Shown: piece after piece, positions 58,061 through 64,000 of the stretch
How the letters are laid out: every line of letters starts with the position of its first letter
Position numbering within the stretch: position 1 is the first letter of the stretch
Assembly (NCBI GenBank): GCA_963971425.1
Contig: OZ020517.1
Coordinates: 24,190,462 to 24,254,461, forward strand
Length of the DNA stretch: 64,000 nt
Direction: 5' to 3'
From: Bryoerythrophyllum caledonicum
Lineage: Eukaryota > Streptophyta > Bryopsida > Pottiales > Pottiaceae
Translations under genes and position numbers: made by a program
The notes under the pieces: generated by a model
What the model was told of the DNA's origin: nothing
What the model saw: only the letters and a program-made list of their open reading frames with translations
Database searches by the model: none

Positions 58061-58136
58061 CATGTCTTAGAAACTGCATTAATCTTCTCACTTATTTTTA
58101 AAAATAGTGAGAAGATTAATGCAGTTTCTAAGACAT
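58061..58136. repeat. Near-perfect palindrome (38-bp arms, almost no loop)
   Basis: CATGTCTTAGAAACTGC at the left and GCAGTTTCTAAGACATG at the right continue inward to a centre of T and A runs, with a single-base bulge. A partial third copy of the arm (AATAGTGAGAAGATTAATG) lies just upstream at 58021-58039. Confidence 0.88.
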
Positions 58137-58690
58137 GGCTAATTGTATATTGACAAAACATATGAAAGTTTACTTAGGCGAAAAAAAGAGTAAAAATGAA
58201 TAAAGTATTATTTTTCTAAAGATTGTGTTGCCAAGCTACAAGCTCAAATTTGTTGGTTGGAATGAGTGTATCCCATATAATTGGTCTAGGTTCAAAACCT
58301 CTTGGATTTGTTTGTGCACTTTTGTGGAACACTGTGGTTTGGCATGCCTAGCAAGAAATCTAAAGGTAGAAAATGCAGCGCTAACAACATCAATAAAAAG
58401 GTGGTAGTTGGTACTACCTCTTTTAAGGCTAAAAATACTTGATCTAGTGTACATCAAGTTAATAACTCATATACCATGCTCATACTCATATGTAATTTTG
58501 ATCATTATTGACTTTACAGTAAGTTACAACAAAAGTAAATTGTTTAAAATACTGTTTGTGTATAATATATAACTACAAAAAAATCTTACCTTCAAAATAT
58601 ATAAATCATAAGATCATTAGATATAAGAAATTAATGATATTTCCACATATTAGAGTGTGAAACACTGTAATGTAACAACTAAATAATATA
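58137..58690. other. AT-rich intergenic DNA
   Basis: No gene recognised. Confidence 0.5.
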
Positions 58691-59242
58691 ATGTAATATT
58701 ATTGAACTAGTGGGGTACCCATGTCCTCCGGACACAACATTTTTTTGTGTTGAGTCTCCACCTCCCCGTCCCCAGCCCTTTCCCTCCAATCCATCATCCC
58801 CGTCCCGCGTCCCCGTCCGTGTCCCCAACTGCAAGATGTGGACGATGCGGACGACGACGCCATTTGATTTCTGGAATGCCCGACGATGTGTAGATGAGGG
58901 TGAGGATGGCACCGTGGACGTTCCGGTGAATTCACTTGTCGCCGTGCTTTTGCACAAACCATGATGACATCAGCTCGAGAAACAAAAAAGACAAAAGCTC
59001 CAGTACGAAACGGCCTCCTTGGAAAGGAAAGGCTCACAGAATAGGTTCGAAGCCATGCCACCGCCATCACACTACAGCATGCATTCTCTCAACAAAATCA
59101 TGTTATGCTCCGCTTGAGTATTTTTCAAAGTTTGGACAATTCTGAACACTGCAAAGATTGCTGTAGGATTGCATATCTTCATCACTGTTGGTTCATGGAG
59201 CTGCACTTCTATTCATTGCAAAGAGCATGCAAAGTATACTTG

Positions 59243-59431
59243 TCAATATCCTATCTCGACACACTTAGGGTTCAATTCCCATCGCGGAGGTGAAAAATGT
59301 TTCGCGAAACCCTCGCCCGTAATGATAGTCGGCGGCATCTCTCGTGATGAGTGCATGGTGTCCATCGCGCGCTCCGGCGGAACAGAAGCGTATGCCGTGG
59401 ATTGCTCCGCCTCGGTACTGCCAGACGCCAT
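59243..59431 (-). CDS. Possible first exon or truncated gene, unrecognised
   Basis: A GC-rich island (58700-59580) stands out from AT-rich flanks. On its minus strand ATG 59431, in the good context ATCCATGGCG, opens a frame of about 60 codons beginning MASGSTEAEQSTAYASVPP. It reaches a stop about 190 nt later without a clear donor site. I do not recognise it. It may be the start of a gene whose remainder is lost, or a chance frame in a GC-rich island. Confidence 0.25.
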   Translation of the reverse strand: MASGSTEAEQSTAYASVPPERAMDTMHSSREMPPTIITGEGFAKHFSPPRWELNPKCVEIGY

Positions 59432-59579
59432 GGATCGCTCGCCCGGACTTCTTCTTGTGCAGCTCCTCGACAAAACTCGTTGTTGCAAACCCTAACTGCC
59501 AAGCTGCGTTTTTTTCATCCAAGCTGCGGTTTTTCATCGGCGCGCTCATTTCATCCACAGGTTCATTTGTCATCCTGAA

Positions 59580-59760
59580 TTCTTTTATAGATATAGATGA
59601 TATAATGTTATATTATTTAGGAATATTATGATATATTATTTAGTGATATTGTGTTATAATATTAGTAACATAATATTATAGTATAATATACATATAATAT
59701 AATATCATTAAACATTTAACTACAGTATTAACAATTGTATCATCTTTTATTTTATATTAT
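59580..59760. repeat. AT-rich low-complexity tract
   Basis: Imperfect ATAATATTATA-type repeats. Similar sequence at 58680-58700 flanks the GC-rich island on its other side. Confidence 0.7.
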
Positions 59761-60227
59761 AAAATTTTCCTTAGGTCTGAGCCTCTTGTAGTGTAGCTAC
59801 TTGTTTATGACAAATAAAAGATTTGATACCTTAAAACTTTTTTAAAATGAAAACATTGGAGATGGTAATGACTAACATGTCAATCTTTCATTTATTTGTC
59901 ACCCTATGATTGATTTTTATAAAAGTTTTTACATTGGATACTAATGCAAGTCTAGTTTTCCCGTAAATATATGATGTCAATTTAAGATGTTAGAATTATT
60001 GTCCCCGGACTATGTTTTAGGATTTAGTGATTACATGTTGGAGTTATGGGTTTATTGGCACTGATGTTTAGGGTTTAGGGGCTTGAACATGGTAAGGGAA
60101 TGGGAAGGGGACGGGGAAGGGATCACCCCGTCCATCCCCATCCATCCTTTCAAAAGCCAACGTGGGAGTCATTTATCCAACAACCCAGCCTATGGACAGA
60201 CCTGTCCCTAGTTGGCTTATGCAAGTA

Positions 60228-60750
60228 AGGTAGAGGCACCCAATTCCGATCACTTAAGCTAGTTGGGGACTCAATTGACATTGTATGTCAAAAACATTCA
60301 TGTAGAAAGATGCGGAATTAGGAATGAAACTCAACAAATATATTTTCAAACTTAACCACAAAGATTTGGAATTGATATAGAATTTAAAAGCCCAAAAACC
60401 TTTGGAGCCCATAATCAAACTACATGGTAGGTGAGATTTAATGCCCTCCTTTGCCCAATGCCAACAAGTGAGAGTGAGTAAAAGATAGAAGACATGCCAT
60501 GGATAACCAACTCATGGAGGGTACCCAATATCGATCTGCCTTGTCCGACTTTCGAGGCAATGCCACCAATGAGAGCTCAATTGAGGTGGAGCAACCCAAA
60601 ATTGCACACATCATGACCCAATGTTGATAATGACTGGTGTTTTCAAATGTTAAGTTGTCAATTTTGGGTCACTTCATGCTCCATTTCAAGCATTTGCCAT
60701 TTTCATGCACCCATGCATACTCTACTGATCGGAATTGGGTGCCTCTACCC
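60228..60750. mobile_element. TA-flanked MITE (family GTAGAGGCACCC), copy 2
   Basis: Terminal repeats AGGTAGAGGCACCC and GGGTGCCTCTACCC extend to ATTCCGATC and GATCGGAAT, between TA dinucleotides (60226-60227 and 60751-60752). 523 bp, non-coding and close to 27645-28190. Confidence 0.82.
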
Positions 60751-60754
60751 TACT

Positions 60755-62060
60755 TTAACCATCAATAGATTCTTGCAAGATTTTTTTAAATTTGAATTAG
60801 AGAGGTTCACACGTGCATTGACCTAGTGCACATGTGAACTTTGCATTGACATATCATATGTGAAGAAAATATTTGTACACGATTATTGGTGATTTTTTTG
60901 CTTTTTCCTACTTGATTGTGTACAAAAATGTTCCTAACCTTATACAAATCAAAACGGAAGTTTTGTATGTGAGGAGAGAGACCAACAATTACAAAACAAT
61001 GAAGGATGTCTTAAAGACAAAGTTCAATCAAAATTTAAGACCAAAATCAATGTGCATGTGTGTGAAATACAACATAGTATGTGGCATGGAATTCATTGTA
61101 TTCACTATATTTTAGTGTATTTGGTGTATTTTGTGTTGTATTCCTAGCTTTTCCAAGAGTTCTATAAATCCAAATCATGATGTGATTGTTGGAGAGTGTT
61201 CATGTAATGTGTGCAAATCTAAACCTCGTTTCTCAAAGCCTAATTCCTCATGGATTTCATGAAAATTGAGTTTTAGCACCTCCGGGGTCCCATTTTGGGC
61301 TTCCTAGGCGCTAAAGGGTTAAAACCTCAAAGTTCTCAATCTCTTGAAGTCTGATTCTGCATTTGATTTTTTTGAAAAAAATAAAAAAGAGAAAGTAATT
61401 AAAACTTGTGCATAGTGTAAAAGTGTCAAATTTAGAGTGTAAGAACAACCCCGTTTTCAAAGTGGTGTGCCATGTTTAGCCAAATTTTGCCACTAGGTAC
61501 CCTGTGCCCATATGCCTTGGCCAAAACTAAGGGGCCATGACCAAATTATAGATAAGCTAACCTTAATTTGGAGCCGTAAATGGTAACCTAAGTTCCAAAC
61601 TTTGGTTAACCTAGCTTAATTTGGAGCCATGAACGGTTGGTAGTGGGGGTGGAAATAGGGTGGAAATGGGATCATTTATAGAGAGATGGTAATAGGCTTC
61701 ATTACTTTATATTAACTTGGCAATGTATACAAACACTGCACTCGTTTGTGAGCTTGGATGAGTTACTCCAGATCAAAAAACAATATGAAAAACCGAAATG
61801 GGAAAATTAGATGAAAGCGTAACAGGCGTTAGGCAACTTTGTACACTTATATTTTCAAAACTGAAAGGAAGTTTAAAGCTTAACCCTTTAAGATGACCAG
61901 GCCTGGGAGAATTACGAGTGTTATAGATCATATAGAACATCATCTACACAGTGGATACATTTCATCACGATTGATTGTCACGGAAATCACTGTAGTTTGC
62001 CTGTTAGATTCCGACACAAATTCTCACCCCATTTGTTGAAAGCACACAAATCCTCAAAAC
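60755..62060. other. Intergenic DNA
   Basis: It contains GGGCTTCCTAGGCGCTAAAGGG before TTAA (about 61300-61322) and TTAACCCTTTAAGATGACC (61880-61900), which look like ends of further TTAA elements. An inverted pair CTAACCTTAATTTGGAGCC and TAACCTAGCTTAATTTGGAG lies at 61556-61626. No gene seen. Confidence 0.4.
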
Positions 62061-62064
62061 TTAA

Positions 62065-63090
62065 CTCCCAAATGGCCAAGTGTAAATAATGGGCTTTTGA
62101 AAGTTCGGTCAAGTTCATGTGGTGTCAATTTCCAACATTCTACTTTGAATTATTTTTTTTACTATAGAAGGACATTACTAAGACCTCAGTGGTAGAACAA
62201 TTTTTTTCTAAATCCGACATTTATTGAAAAAATTATGGGGTTTTGAATTTCAAATGGGAAGACCGTGCACTTTGGGCACCTCCAAAAACTTTTGCTAGGA
62301 CACTCTATTGCATGTGAGATTTTCAATACTTCCAAGTAATATTATTTACCTTCACAATATCAAAAAAAATTCTTGTCTTTGGTGAAAAATAGCATATTAA
62401 CCCAAGTCAAACATTTTCACACATTGTCACACATTGTCACACATTGTCACACATTGTCACACATCGTCACACATTGTCACACATTGTCACATTGTCACAC
62501 ATCGTCACACATTGTCAGGTAAGGAACCAAAAAAACTTCTGCAATTCCACATAGAACCTAGAGATCTTCACATTTGTACTTTTTATTTATTCCACAACAA
62601 TATGCAGTTCAAATCTTCTTTTCGACCATTCGGATTATCAACCTAAAACATATTTAGTTCACAACAAATTTAAACATGAATTGGCAAAATTTGAACCTTT
62701 ACTTCTTGCACAGTTGTTTTGAATATGCTACACCCCTCTTCTACCTTTAAAAAATGGTGAATAAGTAACTAACATCATGATTAACACGATGGTAATAGAT
62801 TTGGAACTTGTGTAGTGCAAAAATTTGACATCAAGTGAAGTCAAAGTCTGCTCATCCACTGAACGCGGGGAAGAAAATGACCCATTTGCTTGCCTTCAAA
62901 CACTATATTATTTCAATCCGTGCGGTCAAAGTGAACAAAATTTTGAGAGTATGTTACTTAACAAGCCTTATTTGAGATCATACGGTCAAAACTAGAAATA
63001 AAAGTTCATGTATCCTTTTTCCATTCACAACACTAGAATCCTATAATTCTGAAGTGTTTTGGGTGTGAAATTGTCACAGTACCTTATGGA
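62065..63090. mobile_element. TTAA-flanked non-autonomous element with internal minisatellite
   Basis: CTCCCAAATGGCC at the left and ACCTTATGGA at the right, bordered by TTAA (62061-62064 and 63091-63094). Both arms are of the 0.9-kb family; the extra length comes from the CACATTGTCA expansion. Confidence 0.72.
62413..62518. repeat. 10-bp minisatellite CACATTGTCA
   Basis: About ten near-perfect units, two of them with CATCGTCA. Related elements have a single CACACATTGTC at this position, so the expansion is local. Confidence 0.92.
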
Positions 63091-63186
63091 TTAACTTAGG
63101 CCGTGGATCAAAAAAAGATGAAGTATTGGTCCCCCAAGTTTGCAAATTACTCCAATAGTGGCCACCTATGGGCCTCTCATCCTTAA

Positions 63187-64000
63187 CCCCTAAATTTCTT
63201 TCACAATTTCACACCAAAAACACTTGATTACTGTTGATTTTGAAAGGATTACTGCAATGACTTTGAAAGGAGACAAAAATATATCTTCCCAAATTCAACC
63301 CCTAAATTTCCTTAACAATTTCACACAAAAAACACATTAGTATTGTTAATTCTAGTGCAATGAATGAGGAAAGAAACAAAAAAAAATCATTTATAGTTTC
63401 AACCGTAGGATCTCATTAAACACTCAATAAATAGCATACTCACAAAATTTCATCAACTTTGACCACATAGATTGAAAGATTATAGTGTTTGAAGTCAAGT
63501 AAATGGTTCATTTTCATCCTTGCATTGTGCAGATCAGTAGACTTTGACTTCACTTGGTGTTAAAGTTTTGCACTACACAAGGTCTAAATCCTTTATCATC
63601 ATGTTGATCATCATATTAACTCCCTGTACACCAATTTTTAGAGGTAGAGAAAGGGTGCATCACATTAAAAAAAAAATGTGCAAGGAGTGGAGGTTTAAAT
63701 AGTGCCAGTTCATGTTTTGTATTTTTTGGGAACAAAATATGTTTCAGAATGATAATCCCAACGGTCAATTTGAAGGTTTACACCACATCTTGTAGTAGGA
63801 AAAATGAAAAGTGAAAACTATGAAGATCTCAAAGTTTTATGCGAAAAAGAAGAAGTTATTTTTGTTCCTTGCCCGACAATGTGTGGCAATGTCAAAAAAA
63901 TCTTTGACTTGGGATAAAATGCATTTACTCACTTAAGACAAGAAATGTTCTTTGACAATATGTTAGGAAATAATCTTACTTGCTAGTATTGAAAATCTCG
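63187..64000. mobile_element. TTAA element with doubled left end, running off the window
   Basis: CCCCTAAATTTC follows TTAA (63183-63186), and a second left end CCCCTAAATTTCC follows TTCAA about 110 bp later. It continues in left-arm sequence to the window edge. The right end is outside. Confidence 0.65.

Noticed and set aside
58679..59070. Overlapping minus-strand frames in the GC-rich island
   Set aside because: Composition-driven (Gly/Arg-rich, low complexity), with no conserved pattern.
59265..59290. GGTTCAATTCCC, resembling a tRNA T-loop
   Set aside because: Stem pairing around the loop is poor and no matching acceptor or D-arm lies about 70 nt upstream.
62413..62518. CRISPR-like short repeats
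   Set aside because: Head-to-tail 10-bp units without spacers, in a eukaryotic transposon: a minisatellite.

Overview
The window looks like nuclear DNA of a land plant. It carries a class III peroxidase, a GPI-type copper phytocyanin and a calmodulin-like protein, all GC-rich genes in AT-rich intergenic DNA, plus plant-type CCCTAAA motifs and plant-type U1 snRNA genes. The large intact ORF with a DUF7869-type core and the repeat style would fit a non-seed plant (lycophyte, fern or bryophyte). That placement is inference.

Layout. 1-14 kb is AT-rich and mostly mobile-element DNA: an interstitial telomere-like tract, a 5'-truncated LINE with clear target-site duplications, a TA-flanked MITE, and many elements flanked by TTAA whose ends read CCC(C)TAAAGG. 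At 15 kb is an intronless EF-hand gene. 17.6-31.9 kb is a complex of direct and inverted segmental duplications carrying eight full-length U1 snRNA genes and one U1 pseudogene, with a ninth full-length-type relative of this set near 39.7 kb (nine loci in all). Two arms of about 3.8 kb (17.6-21.4 and 28.2-31.9 kb) form an inverted repeat. At 32.6-35.6 kb a three-exon peroxidase and a two-exon uclacyanin-like gene are transcribed divergently. 36-42 kb is again transposon DNA with a second LINE fragment and a decayed protein fragment.

42.3-56.4 kb is the most unusual part. Two long, intron-poor genes point away from each other. One (right) encodes a ~1,063-residue protein with a DUF7869-type RNase H-like (DDE-type) core and zinc-binding cysteines. 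The other (left, minus strand) encodes a ~1,300-residue protein split by one in-frame TGA; its architecture suggests a ParB/sulfiredoxin-like domain followed by a degenerate DNA-methyltransferase-like fold. The block has CCCTAAAGG-like outer ends next to TTAA-like tetramers and a perfect 27-bp inverted repeat just inside them, so I propose a ~14-kb DNA transposon. Its right arm resembles the ~0.9-kb TTAA elements scattered through the window, which may be its non-autonomous derivatives. A 200-bp assembly gap lies between the two genes.

56.4-64 kb is AT-rich DNA with a near-perfect palindrome, a GC-rich island with a possible short exon, a TA-flanked MITE, and two more TTAA elements, one containing a 10-bp minisatellite. 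All homology statements come from reading the sequence; no database search was run.
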